From positions 14,012,001 through 14,076,000 of the forward strand of contig OU342631.1 of the NCBI GenBank assembly GCA_910589415.1: a stretch of 64,000 nucleotides of DNA, given 5' to 3'. Below, piece after piece: positions 24,807 to 34,960 of the stretch. Numbering within the stretch: the first letter of the stretch is position 1; every line of letters begins with the position of its first letter. The notes under the pieces were generated by a model. It saw nothing but the letters and a program-made list of their open reading frames with translations, ran no database searches and was not told the origin of the DNA. The position numbers were made by a program, and so were the translations under genes. Source of the stretch: Malachius bipustulatus (lineage: Eukaryota; Arthropoda; Insecta; Coleoptera; Melyridae).

Positions 24807-24878
24807 GACTCCGTGGCGCAACGGTAGCGCGTCTGACTCCAGATCAGAAGGTTGCGTGTTCAAATCACGTCGGGGTCA
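24807..24878 (+). tRNA. tRNA-Trp (anticodon CCA)
   Basis: A 72-base cloverleaf. The acceptor stem GACTCCG pairs with CGGGGTC, followed by discriminator A. A box TGGCGCAACGG, anticodon arm TCTGA-CTCCAGA-TCAGA with anticodon CCA, and T arm with B box GTTCAAATCAC. No intron, and 3' CCA not encoded, as expected in eukaryotes. It is followed within eight bases by a run of eight T, a Pol III terminator. The sequence fits insect nuclear tRNA-Trp closely. Confidence 0.96.
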
Positions 24879-24885
24879 ACAATAC

Positions 24886-24893
24886 TTTTTTTT
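24886..24893 (+). terminator. RNA polymerase III terminator of tRNA-Trp
   Basis: T8 tract beginning eight bases after the tRNA 3' end. Confidence 0.85.
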
Positions 24894-25054
24894 ATTTTCC
24901 TTTTCAAGGTTTCTTCCATCACACTTTTAGTGTATTTTTTTTATTTTTCCGACGACAGTACCTATGTCGTAGGTACACTGAAATAATATCATTTAAAAAG
25001 TTTTTTGCTGGAAATCTTACGCTACTTCTAAATATATTTTTTTCTACTCCCAAC

Positions 25055-25748
25055 AGCACTGGTCAAGCTATCCAATGGCAGAGGAGCATTTGCAATCGAA
25101 TCGGTTCCTTTTCGCTAACAATCGGGTCGGCAAGCCAACCGAAGTCACAGAGTTGTCATACTCACGACAAAAATTGCCTTGTGATATAAGTTCTGTATTT
25201 CTGAAAAAAAATTCTGAACGTTTATTTAATTTAGAACATAAATAACATTCAAAGAAAATTTATCAAGATTTTATGTTACCATAATTAATTTGATAAGTGG
25301 GTATATCGTGTAAAAGATGGGAAGATTAAGTATTATATCATTCTTAGCGCTCCGTGATAGTCAAAGCGGCAACGCTGCGACCCGCGTTGCGCAGTTAGAC
25401 AATATCGTAATTAATGGCCGTCAATGTTATTAAAATTATTAATTAATCTCAAAATCGAAGCGTAAAATTCGGAATTCGAATTTCGCATAATAAAAATTAC
25501 GCAGTAGTGAGTAGTGCCCTTTAAACTTGATACTAAAACATGTCTCAGCAGAAAAACCTTAGCGACAAAGAGAAAATTTGTTAAATGCGTAAACAAATAG
25601 CAATCTATCTTAATCTCAATGATCCGCAATTGTACACGGGTCATTGTTAAAATATATAATTTTTTAATCTTTTCTATGAAATAAAAAAGGGTCGTAGAAA
25701 AAATAGTGTATGGAACTCGCAGATAATGACTATTAATACGCTCTTATG
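25055..25748. repeat. Tandem duplication, copy 1 (~694 bp)
   Basis: Begins AGCACTGGTCAAGCTATCCA and ends ATTAATACGCTCTTATG. It is closely matched by the unit at 25925-26616, with scattered substitutions and a few indels. It is preceded by TTTCTACTCCCAAC, which also occurs just after the hairpin at 25840-25853. No coding function is supported: the short frame in it is disrupted in this copy and longer in copy 2. Confidence 0.9.
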
Positions 25749-25846
25749 ATGGTTAAGATACTCGCCTACGGCTCGTATCTTAACCATCATACTCGCGTAT
25801 TAATAGCCTTCATTATAAGCTCGTTGCATAATATACTATTTTCTAC
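25694..25846. repeat. Quasi-palindromic hairpin element (HP1)
   Basis: The left arm GTAGAAAAAATAGTGTATGG...GATGGTTAAGATAC is matched in inverse orientation by GTATCTTAACCATC...AGTATATTATGCAACGAGC (minus-strand reading) and TTTCTAC. The centre is CTCGCCTACGGCTCG. Its outer arm matches the consensus shared with hairpins at 29448, 45475 and 46488. The left half is also present at the end of duplication copy 2 (26560-26616), without its right half. Confidence 0.85.
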
Positions 25847-25881
25847 TCCCAACCTTTAATATGCATATTAAATATGAATCA

Positions 25882-25936
25882 CCAGTGCTTTAATGGGTCT
25901 CATTAAGATACAAATTTTCATTAAAGCACTGGTCAA
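25882..25936. repeat. Small inverted repeat at the duplication junction
   Basis: CACCAGTGCTTTAATG pairs with CATTAAAGCACTGGTC about 23 bases later. The second arm is the first sequence of duplication copy 2. Confidence 0.8.
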
Positions 25937-26616
25937 GCTATCCAATGGCAGAGGAGCATTTGCAATCGAATCGGTTCCTTTTCGCTAACAATCGGGTCGG
26001 CAAGCCAACCGAAGTCACAGAGTTGTCATACTCACGACAAAAATTGCCTTGTGATATAAGTTCTGTATTTCTGAAAAAAAATTCTGAACGTTTATTTAAT
26101 TTAGAACATAAAGTAACATTCAAAGAAAATTTATCAAGATTTTATGTTACCTTAATTAATTTGATAAGTAGGTATATCGTGTAAAAGATGGGAAGATAAA
26201 GTATTATATCATTCGTAGCGCTCCGTTAGTATTCAAAGTGGCAACGCTGCGACCCGCGTTGCGCAGATAAATAATATCGTAATTAATGGCTGTCGATGTT
26301 ATTAAAATTATTAATTAATCTCAAAATCGAAGCGTAAAATTCGGAATTCGAACTTCGCATAATAAAAATTACGCAGTAGTGAGTAGTGCCCTTTAAACTT
26401 GATACTAAAACATGTCTAAAACCTTAGCGACGAAGAGAGAATTTGGTAATATGCGTAAACAAATATAGCAACCCATCTTAACTTCAATGATCCGCAATTG
26501 TACACGGATCATTGTTAAAATATATAATTTTTTAATCTTTTCTATGAAATAAAAAAGGGTCGTAGAAAAAATAGTGTATGGAACTCGCAGATAATGGCTA
26601 TTAATACGCTCTTATG
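25925..26616. repeat. Tandem duplication, copy 2 (~692 bp)
   Basis: Copy of 25055-25748. A frame open at 25945-26184 here is cut short in copy 1 by an indel (AAATAACATT versus AAAGTAACATT), which argues against a selected protein. Confidence 0.9.
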
Positions 26617-26855
26617 TTAAATTATGTAAAATTATTTATTAATCTCCAATACTTAATAAGAAAGATATGGCAAAAATAAGAAATCTCTATTTTTCAGTTT
26701 TTTCATCAGGATATTTCAGGAACGGTCACAGATATCTTGACTGATTCGAGATGGCCACAGCGATACAGAATAAGAGAAGGATATATTATTATGGTGCATT
26801 GTAACGATTGTTGAAAAAATTCATTATTTCTTTTAGGTATAGGCTATAATAGTGC

Positions 26856-27300
26856 CGTAAAGTACCTATAGGAAAAGGGTATAAAAATTGGTAAATTTCT
26901 ATAACGCATGCATTTACCTACTTATGGGAATATTTTTGAAGCAATTGAACTGAAATTTTAGTAAAAACAGTGACAGCTATACTAATAACCTTTAACCTTA
27001 AAAAATTTTAAGAAACAAATAAAAAAAATGGCGTAGATATTTGAAATCTTTATGTTTACTTTCTATAAAATTTCCAATTTTTGACATTCAAATTAAACAC
27101 CCCCGTAACTGTTTTCGTGTTTTCGAATTTTAAAGTGGTGTAAAGAAGTGCATTTTTTAAATTAGTTAGCCAGTGGCGTGGATAGTAAAAGGAGCAAAAT
27201 TGTATTTCTGTATCCATTTAAATATATCGCCCGTTTTAAAGGATTGAACTGAAATTTCCGTGCACGCAGTATAGGTATGCATGTAACTTCGCTTATAATA
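26856..27300. repeat. Two diverged units of a dispersed ~300 bp repeat (GGAAAAGGG...AATTGAACTGAAATTT)
   Basis: Blocks GGAAAAGGG-AAAATTG and GCAATTGAACTGAAATTTT at about 26870-26960 recur at about 27175-27260, preceded by TTAGCCAGTGGCGTGGATAG. The same blocks occur at 30165-30230 and twice at 30815-31130, showing an interspersed family that tends to lie in tandem pairs. Confidence 0.7.
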
Positions 27301-27584
27301 TGATATGAATGACCATGTGTAGGTAGGTACCTAACTTAAGGTTGTTCTACAGCATTATGGTCCATTATAGAATCTATAACTGCTATTGCACTGATTAATT
27401 ATTGTTTAATTTAAGTGTTTTTGTTGATAATTCGTTTATTTATTGATTATTGTTTAAGCATATATTTTACACACCTTCTTCTCCGCCATTATATAATACC
27501 GGATACTTATTTCTATTTGTTCTTTAATTATCTATAGACTGGCTTCTTTTTCATTTTTTTTTTATATTAATTTAATGATACATA

Positions 27585-28003
27585 GTACAGCTCATCGATT
27601 ATTTATTGGCGGAGAATTCTTGAAAATTGATAAGCAATAAAATTTTTATCGGTATACTCGTGATTCAAAAAAGTCCTATATCTATAAATGTATAGAGAAC
27701 AGAAATAATTTAACACTTTTGCATGGATCTCCCTGAACATTCGATTTTTTGTTCGCTCTTATCTTTGTAATTGTCGCCATATAATGAGTGTTTATCATTT
27801 AAAACGTTCATCCAATTGCACCTGCCATAGGCGGCGTGGTTGATATTGAATATTATCAGGTGAAAATTAACAAGATTTTGTCCATATAGTGAGAGTTATA
27901 AGCATCATTTTTTGCACGCCACTGCCTGAATCAATATTTTTGCTATCAGTCCAGATTAATTCAGAGAATTCTCCGCCAATAATAAATAACCGATGAACTG
28001 TAC
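27585..28003. mobile_element. MITE with GTACAGCTCATCGATTATTT inverted ends
   Basis: Left GTACAGCTCATCGATTATTT then ATTGGCGGAGAATTC. The right end in reverse complement reads GTACAGTTCATCGGTTATTT then ATTATTGGCGGAGAATTC. The TIR is about 40 bases with a 3-base indel. No transposase. Confidence 0.8.
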
Positions 28004-29447
28004 CTAGTTTTCAAATATCACACTAATATACAACGGTGCTGTCTTAATCACGTCAAACATTTCAGAATGAACCAGAATGAACTTATTACAGGTATACCTA
28101 ATAAACCAGATATAAGTATAGGAGTCTTTAGGTTATGGAAAACCATAACGATGTCAAACCCACCTAGGGGCTAAGCTATTGTTTATGCTCACCTAGGTTG
28201 ATTTAATTGTCAAGAGGGCCGAGCGGTTTGCCAATGACAAGAAAATCAACAAGAAAAATTAAAACTCATAGTTATGGCACATGGGTTCGGGAGCTGCGTG
28301 AATTGAGCTCTCTTAAATATTAAGTTTTGTCTCACTTAGGGGGAAGCTGGAATGAAACCCGACAATTTACAATAAACAGATATATTAACATATGTACGTG
28401 AATATACAAAATTTGAAAATGAAAAAAAAAAAAATCTTACAAAAACTAACTTTGTCAATAAAACTAATAGTTATGGGAGAGTTTTGAGGGTGGTAGTATT
28501 GTGGCCGAGTTCCACTGAGTAAATTAATAAAAAAAAAAATCTCACTTTAAGCTAGCCCTGAGCCAGTTTATCTTTGTTAATTTCAAGAAACCCGTTTGAG
28601 CTATAGCGCCCATGAAGAACATTGAAGGTACGTTTATAATGAGAAGAAAATAAATTAAATTTCTTCGACTTTGATTCAGGACTCTCGAACGAAGAAAAGA
28701 AAAGAAAAAATTCAAATTTTAAAATTAGTTCTTGACTTACTACTTCGAAATTTACTTCCCTTTTTCTATATCTCTCTTTGGCTGGCTGCGCCTTTCGCTT
28801 TGCACTTTCACCACTTTGGATTATTCGCGAATCTCTTTTTACTTGCTTCCCTTATTTCGACTCACGAACCCCGTGACTCTTAGATCGCGACCCGCCTAGA
28901 TGTCGATTCGACTTACTCCCGGACTCGCCGCTCGACTAACTGACTATTTTTTCTCCCAAGTTTCACTCGAAGCCACTTTTTTCATACTCCACAAAATTTT
29001 TGGTTTCCCAGCTTAAAAATCTTCGAGGTTGTCACGTAGTTCGGCCCCCAATATCTCATTAATGTAATTTCCTCTGTCGCTCATGAGAAGCGGCAACATT
29101 GATATCTACCAGTCTTCCCGACGGCAATTTTATTGTCGAACACACAAAAGCTACGCAATTTCCGCCATGCGTGGAGTAGCTAGACGCTTACGGAGCGAAT
29201 TACTTTATTCTACGATCCTTTATCGATTATGAAAGAGAATTTTGCAAATTGATTCCGGAAACTAATGAGGGCTTTGACCTGTGAACTGACTTGAACCTTA
29301 CTAATTACTACTTAAACATTCACAGATTATTAAATGAATAATTTATTACTCGATGCAAAGTATTATTATAATTTTCAAATATTTGGAGCCCCTGCTACAA
29401 CGAAAAAAAGACGAGGCTAAAATATGTGCTTTTTCGATAATAATATA
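28004..29447. other. Intergenic region
   Basis: No gene could be supported. Between 28210 and 28560 there are two GGCCGAG blocks with nearby A-runs, weakly reminiscent of tRNA-derived repeats. The open frame at 28671-28883 is Lys/Arg- then Leu/Phe-rich and was not recognised. Confidence 0.4.
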
Positions 29448-29578
29448 GTTATTTATTATACAAGAGAAAAAAGTGATAGATTTTAGCTCGAGATGTGATT
29501 TCGTCCCCGACGCGTTTAGCGGAGGGGACAAACACATCGAAAGCTAAAATCGCACTTTTTTCTTGTGTGTAATATACA
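29448..29578. repeat. Quasi-palindromic hairpin element (HP2)
   Basis: The left arm TTATTATACAAGAGAAAAAA...GTGATAGATTTTAGCTCGAGATGTG is matched by the right arm, read on the minus strand as GTATATTACACACAAGAAAA...GTGCGATTTTAGCTTTCGATGTG. The inner pair GTCCCC / GGGGAC flanks a GACGCGTTTAGCG loop. The arms show substitutions. The outer bases match the shared hairpin consensus. Confidence 0.85.
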
Positions 29579-29706
29579 ATTTTTTTCTGCGAGAAGAAAT
29601 ATCAGTGTTAGAATGTCGAAAAACGTTGTTAGATAACTGAAAATTATGTCGGAAAAATGATTTATGTTAAACTTGGATTTTCAAACTGTCTTTTATCGTA
29701 ATTGAC

Positions 29707-29720
29707 GTTGCCTGGGTAAC
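29707..29720. promoter_or_regulatory. RFX X-box-like palindrome GTTGCCTGGGTAAC
   Basis: The sequence is an imperfect inverted repeat (GTTGCC / GGTAAC) that fits the RFX X-box consensus. It lies 84 bases upstream of an ATG (29804) that opens a short frame ending at a splice donor. X-boxes at about that distance from start codons are known for ciliary genes in animals. Whether RFX binds here is inference. Confidence 0.4.
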
Positions 29721-29803
29721 GAAACGATTTAATTATTACATAAACGTCATATTAATGTAATTAAAATTGAAGACAGTTTTGCAAAGATTCTTGTTAGTTT
29801 TCG

Positions 29804-29875
29804 ATGAGTGAATTTAATAATATGGATAGTGATTATTATGAAAATTCCCTTAATAATTGCCATTTGGATAATAAG
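29804..29875 (+). CDS. Candidate first coding exon of an unknown gene
   Basis: The ATG at 29804 gives 24 codons (MSEFNNMDSDYYENSLNNCH then LDNK) ending at AAG|GTAACT in phase 0. The segment is acidic and Asn-rich with no domain. A possible RFX site lies just upstream. No second exon was recognised on the plus strand, so the gene, if real, has its body in sequence I could not assign or is broken by the downstream insertions. It could equally be a chance frame. Confidence 0.22.
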
Positions 29876-30164
29876 GTAACTTTCCTTTACGTATATTTGA
29901 TATAAATTTAATGATATCTGAGTGTTAATAGTAGCTATACCTAAGCCGCCATTTCGGGGAAATAAGTACTCATTTATTTCCCTGCTAATTCATTTATTTC
30001 CCCGATAAGATGCAGCTCATATAATGAGGAATTTTTCTACCTGTCAACGGGGAAAAAAGGTCAAACTTATAGCCCGTCGCAGAAAAAAATAATTTAAAAT
30101 AAGTCGTAGCATTTAGCGACAAACTGCCAACGTGATAGGAGCAAATAAATAGCGTTTTAATAGT

Positions 30165-30240
30165 TATAAGTTTTCCAGTGGCGTAGGGGGTTTTATTGCG
30201 CGTTTTCAAAGGAATTGAACTGACATTCTCACAGTAGGTA
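30165..30240. repeat. Partial copy of the dispersed CCAGTGGCGT repeat
   Basis: CCAGTGGCGTAGGGGG followed by TTTTCAAAGGAATTGAACTG, matching blocks of the 26856-27300 repeat. Confidence 0.6.
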
Positions 30241-30499
30241 AACAACTATAACTATAAGTAAGTTAATTATACTTATTAACTGGCTCAATTTCCAAAATAC
30301 GGGAAATATTCATAATAATTACGCACAAAAATACACTATATTTATGCGCAAGAAAGGTTTCGATTTTCAAATCGCTCCTGTATTAGCTTTATCTTTCAAC
30401 ATTAGGCAATGAACGAAATTTTGCACTCTTGTAGGTATAGGTAACTTTAGGATTACGTTAGAGTTTTGTTAAAAGAATAGCCAAAAGTCGCGTTACTTG

Positions 30500-30697
30500 T
30501 ACAGGGTGTCATTTCAAAATTCCAGAAATTCGGGCAATGAGGCACGGTTTCTGGTCGCAGTTTTCAATCTAGGGGGCTGAAATTTTTTTGGTAGTGAGAT
30601 GTCTGCTCTGGTATTAAATTTGAGCAAAATCGGTTGAGCCGTGTCAAACTTGCGGTCATGAATTTTAGGAAAAACTACTATTTTTTGAACCCCTGTA
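30500..30697. mobile_element. Short TACAGGGTG MITE (~198 bp)
   Basis: Starts TACAGGGTGTCATTTC and ends GAACCCCTGTA; the termini invert over about 7 bases. No coding content. Confidence 0.6.
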
Positions 30698-30809
30698 TAA
30701 GCAAGATAGAAAAAACCATTGAAACTAAATTTACAGAATTTGAAGAAAAATATTTGAAATTTGAGTTAATGCAATAAGATTTGCATAATTTTTATTAATT
30801 AAGCCAGTG

Positions 30810-31150
30810 ATGGCGTGCGGTATAGGAAAAGGATAAAAATTGATTAATTTCTATAACTATTTATGAGCACATTTTTAAAGGAATTGAACTGAAATTTTTA
30901 TAGTAGACAGTTGTTATTATACTCATAGCCTTCAACCTACCAAAATTTCAAAAAGAAAATTACAAAACTTGCGGAGATATTCGAATTTTTGTTATAGTTA
31001 TGATGTTTATATTTCTCTATAAAATTTAAAATTATCGCTTTTCAAAACGCTCCTGAATCTTTTTTCGAATTTAAAAAAATAATGTAGGAAACTTTTTTAA
31101 ATTAGCCAGTGGCGTGCATAGGAAAAGGGACAAAATTGCTGAATATCTAT
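30810..31150. repeat. Dispersed CCAGTGGCGTG repeat, pair of units
   Basis: AGCCAGTGATGGCGTGCGGTATAGG at about 30800-30830 and AGCCAGTGGCGTGCATAGGA at about 31108-31130, each followed by an AAAAGGGACAAAATTG-like block. Same family as 26856-27300. Confidence 0.7.
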
Positions 31151-31163
31151 TATACCTTATAGG

Positions 31164-31196
<33 letters not shown>

Positions 31197-31480
31197 TATT
31201 TATTTCCAACAGATGCATAAAGGCACCCAATTACAGGAAACAATTTAATATATACATACGAAAAAAATAAACAAAAACATGCGATAATACCTATCTATTT
31301 TACGCATAAAATTATAAACCTATAAGTACAAAAACAAGATGTCAGAGAAAATACAGGAGAAAGAAAATACAAAATACAAGACGGCCGCGACGTCAGCTCG
31401 ATAGCGTTAATTGATCCTTAAATGCAGTCACTACGCGTCCCATTGAATCGTAGTTAATGTCGCAGCGGCCTGATATTCTG

Positions 31481-32431
31481 TTAGCAATAGCACACATAAC
31501 CACTAAAGGTGACCTCCGTCAATACATTTGTGTTACTGCGCGGGTTATAAAATATGTACGTCTGTCTAGAATTACAGCGCGGAACAATGAAAGACAGCAT
31601 TGACAGCAAAAAAGAACAATCGATCTTGTTATGAACCAGCTTGTAGAGGAATTTAATACTAAGTTCCGCTCTCCTATCCTCCAAAGAACTCAAGCCGAAT
31701 CTTGACAGCAGAGCTTCCTGGGAAAAACCCCTAGGAGGATAGACACCATCAATCCTAAAAGAGACATACTTTAGAAACTTCCTCTGAACAGACTCAAGAA
31801 GATCAATGTGAACTTTATGCAACGGAGACCACACAATACACGCGTATTCCAGTTTACATCTTATAAGCGTCGTGAACAAAGTCACCAATGTCTGTGTGTC
31901 CGACAGCTCTCTACCATTTCTGAAAATAAAGCCGCAAAGTTTGAAGGCAGCGGACACAACCTGAGAAATGTGTTCCGTGAAGCGCAGCTGTCGGTCAAAT
32001 ACAACACCCAGGTCCCGAACAGAGTGCGGTCTGGAGAGTAAGATGCCGTCTATCGAGTAAGCAAAATCAATATTACGGTGTTTTTTGGAGTAAGTCATGA
32101 CGCTACATTTGGACACGCTTAAAGAGAGGTTGTTTTCTCTGCACCACAGAGCCAAGCGGTCAAGATTAAGCTGCAATCTCTCACAGTCCAACTGCGAGCA
32201 GACAGAGCTGAAAAGCTTTAGGTCATCTGCGTAAATAAGTTTCTCACAAGTGAAGACATCAACTATATCGTTAATGAACATAAGAAAGAGCAGGGGACCC
32301 AAGTTTGAACCCTGAGGCACCCCTGAAGTAGGAATGAATGTTCTAGAAGTGTAACCTCCATACTTAACTTTCTGTGTTCTATTCAAGAGGTAGGACCTTA
32401 TAAGAGCTAAGCAGAGGCTCCGAGAAGCCAA
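31481..32431 (-). pseudogene. LINE reverse transcriptase, C-terminal part, frameshifted from the upstream frame
   Basis: Carries the RT palm motifs: SGVPQGSNLGPLLFLMFIND (residues about 36-55) and the catalytic YADDLKLF box (about 66-73), then the thumb region with SVSKCSVM and GVVFDRQLRFTEHI, typical of Jockey/CR1-like LINEs. The frame is open to its stop at 31481-31483. It overlaps the preceding frame by about 50 bases, so a small indel near 32390-32430 separates the fingers from the palm and this copy should be inactive. Confidence 0.85.
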
Positions 32432-33563
32432 ACAAGTCTAGCTTTTGCAACAGTATGGGGTGGTCTATCCTATCGAAAGCCTTCTGGAAGTCTGTGTAAA
32501 CAGAATCCACCTGGCCACCACGATCGATAACATCCGACGTGTACTGAGTGAAAGAAACTAAATTAGATGTTACAGAACGCCTCTCCATAAAACCATTCTG
32601 TTCCGCCGCCAGATAGCATTTGACAGATGAGTAAATACGATCAAATAAAATGGACTCGAAAACTTTGCTGAAATTACACAGCAATGAAATAGGTCTGTAA
32701 TTCGTGACTAGAGAATTGTCACCACTTTTTAAAATTGGGGAAATGCAGGACATCTTCCAGAAATCCGGAAAAACAGATGTTTCAATAATGCTGCTAAACA
32801 AAACCGACAAAGGAGTTACCAGCACACCTGCACAGTCCTTCAGTAGGAAACCAGGAATTTGGTCGACACCACACGTAAAAGAATTTTTAGACTTCTTCAG
32901 GGAAATGTAGATCTCATCCTCGGTGATATGGTTCACCGATACCGTCTGGCCAGTGTAACTATTACCAGTTTGACGACTAGACCGACCAGAATTAGCCACA
33001 GAGAAAACACTGTCGAAGTAATCGGCAAATGCATCAACTATCTTTCGTGGGTCTGTTAATTCAACCCCGTTATAATTCATGCGGCCAGGAATTCTTGTGA
33101 TACGTCTTTTTTCACTAACGTAAGCCCAAAACCTACGTGGATCACTAAAGATGTCGTTCTGAATGTCATGCAAGTAACGCCGATAAGCTAGACGACACAG
33201 TCTCTTACAAACAGACCGAAGTTCGCAGAATTTCATCCGACAGTAGTCCGAATTTGTTCGTTTCCATTTTCTATAGTAGGACGACTTAAATCTGATGTGC
33301 CGAATGATATTACGATCAAACCAAACAGGATAACTACGTCCACCGGCAGAAGAGACGCGATATTTTGGAACCGCCACATCAAAAACATCGTAAAGAGCGT
33401 TATAAAACCTAGAGCAAGTATCGTTAACATCTATCGCATCAGTCAGAAAACTCCAATCGATCGAAGCAAACAGATCACAAAGCAGAGGAAAGTTAGCTTT
33501 TCTAAAATTAAACTGGGTAGGGTTCCTATCCATTTTAAAGTTGACGAGCCGTACACACGTCAA
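32379..33563 (-). pseudogene. LINE pol, region before and including the RT fingers (truncated)
   Basis: The first ~150 residues are the linker between endonuclease and RT seen in Jockey-like pol proteins (PVWFDRNIIRHIRFKSSYYR-type region). RT blocks follow from about residue 215: KKSKNSFTCGVDQIPGFLLK, the FPDFWKMSCISPILKSGD block, NYRPISLLCNFSKVFE, QNGFMERRSVTSNL, and VDSVYTDFQKAFDRIDHPIL, which contains the first catalytic Asp. The frame stops just after a frameshift relative to the palm-coding frame at 31481-32431. No endonuclease or gag-like ORF1 is present. Confidence 0.85.
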
Positions 33564-34960
33564 TGTATATAAACCGTATAGGTATATTAGGTATACCTAT
33601 AGGTATCCATTTTATGGCTTGTTTTTGAACAAATTCAAATGAAATTTTCAAAGTAAATCACTACTATAAGTACCTACCTACCTATATATGTATATGTATA
33701 GTAGGTACGGACGCTAATATTACTGTAATAGAAGACCTTTTTGGAAATTAATCAAATTGTTAGTATAGATTATATACCTACCTATACATATAAGTATACC
33801 TACCTACTTGAACAAGTTCTTATATATATAGGATGATCTATTAGCTCACCATCGAATTGTGACAAGTGAATAAAGGTGAGGTGATTTAAAAAAGAATAGG
33901 TACCTATGTCCGATTTAAGTTATTTACGGAGTTACAATAAGACCTCAAAGTTTCCTGCATAAGGAGCCAATTCAAGAAAAAATTTTCAACTTTTATGTAT
34001 AGTTATTTAGAAAAAATTTACCTGTTTAGGTATAGGTTAACAACTGTTAACTGTTAACTGTTGGGTTAACCTTTTAAACATTTAAGAAACTTATAAAGTA
34101 AACGACAAAAAAAGTCTAGAATAACATCGACTCCTGTAAAGCTTGAGCTAGAGGAAAAAGGGCGCGAAAAAGGTCCTGTTTCTTTTCTAAACAACAAGAA
34201 AATAAAGTGAAATGTTTTTTCTACGCAAAATACACAAACGGAAGTGGCAAGTAGGACAAACGAAACTTCGAATGATTCAAATTCTATAACAACGTCGTCT
34301 GTCCTGGGTGTCGGAGTTTATACACCGATTCCCCAGATGAAGATTGAATACAGCTGTAAGTCCTGGTGGCATGAATCTTGTAGCAGTTATATGATAGCTG
34401 TGGACCATCGACCTCTGCGAATGAAGAGCCCTAAGAATTTCATTCGTCAACATACCCCAATAGGTTCGTCAACTTGTCCTACCCTGCACAGTAAAAAATG
34501 TATGTAATTTTCTTGTAAATTTACATTACAATAACATAAATTGTCTTGTAAAACTACATTATAACAGCTGCAATAATCATAATGCATCGTGTATTATGTG
34601 TTCTTACAGACTTTTTGGTAAAAATTACATTTTATTTACATTACACATGTAATTATTAATATTTGATGTGATAATTAAGTAATTCACTGAAATATTTACT
34701 GACATTGTGTAAAATTACATAATTTATGTAATTTTTAAACGGAATATTATGTAAAGTCCCCACTCCGTGATGTTAGTGATGTTGCTGCAGGCTATGTATC
34801 CACCGCGTCATAAAGACATTTTTGACGGCGTCGTTGCAAGAAGAATTAATAATTAAAGTTTCCTAGTACAGTTTTAATATATTGGTGTGTGCAATGTACA
34901 GAACCATCATCAGTTCGTCGTGATTTTCTTAGTACGTGAGTAAACATATATTGTTTCAAC

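Larger units (their letters stand above)
31168..33576 (-). mobile_element. 5'-truncated Jockey-like non-LTR retrotransposon (LINE)
   Basis: A minus-strand LINE of about 2.4 kb. The reverse transcriptase domain is present (two frames, 32379-33563 and 31481-32431). The endonuclease is missing, as expected for 5' truncation during target-primed reverse transcription. The 3' end runs into a (TTA)n tail (minus strand; 31166-31195 on the plus strand). TATAGGTATA occurs on both sides (31158-31167 and 33577-33586) and could be the target duplication, but that motif is common in this genome, so the inference is moderate. Confidence 0.85.

Noticed and set aside
25945..26184. 79-codon frame in the tandem duplication
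   Set aside because: The matching frame in the other copy is shortened by an indel, and the antisense strand is equally open; no sign of selection.
28212..28320. Possible tRNA-derived SINE with GGCCGAGCGGTTT and GGGTTCGGGAGC
   Set aside because: The first resembles a Leu/Ser A box but the second departs from the B-box consensus and there is no cloverleaf.
32704..33572. Plus-strand frames over the LINE
   Set aside because: Antisense of the reverse transcriptase region.
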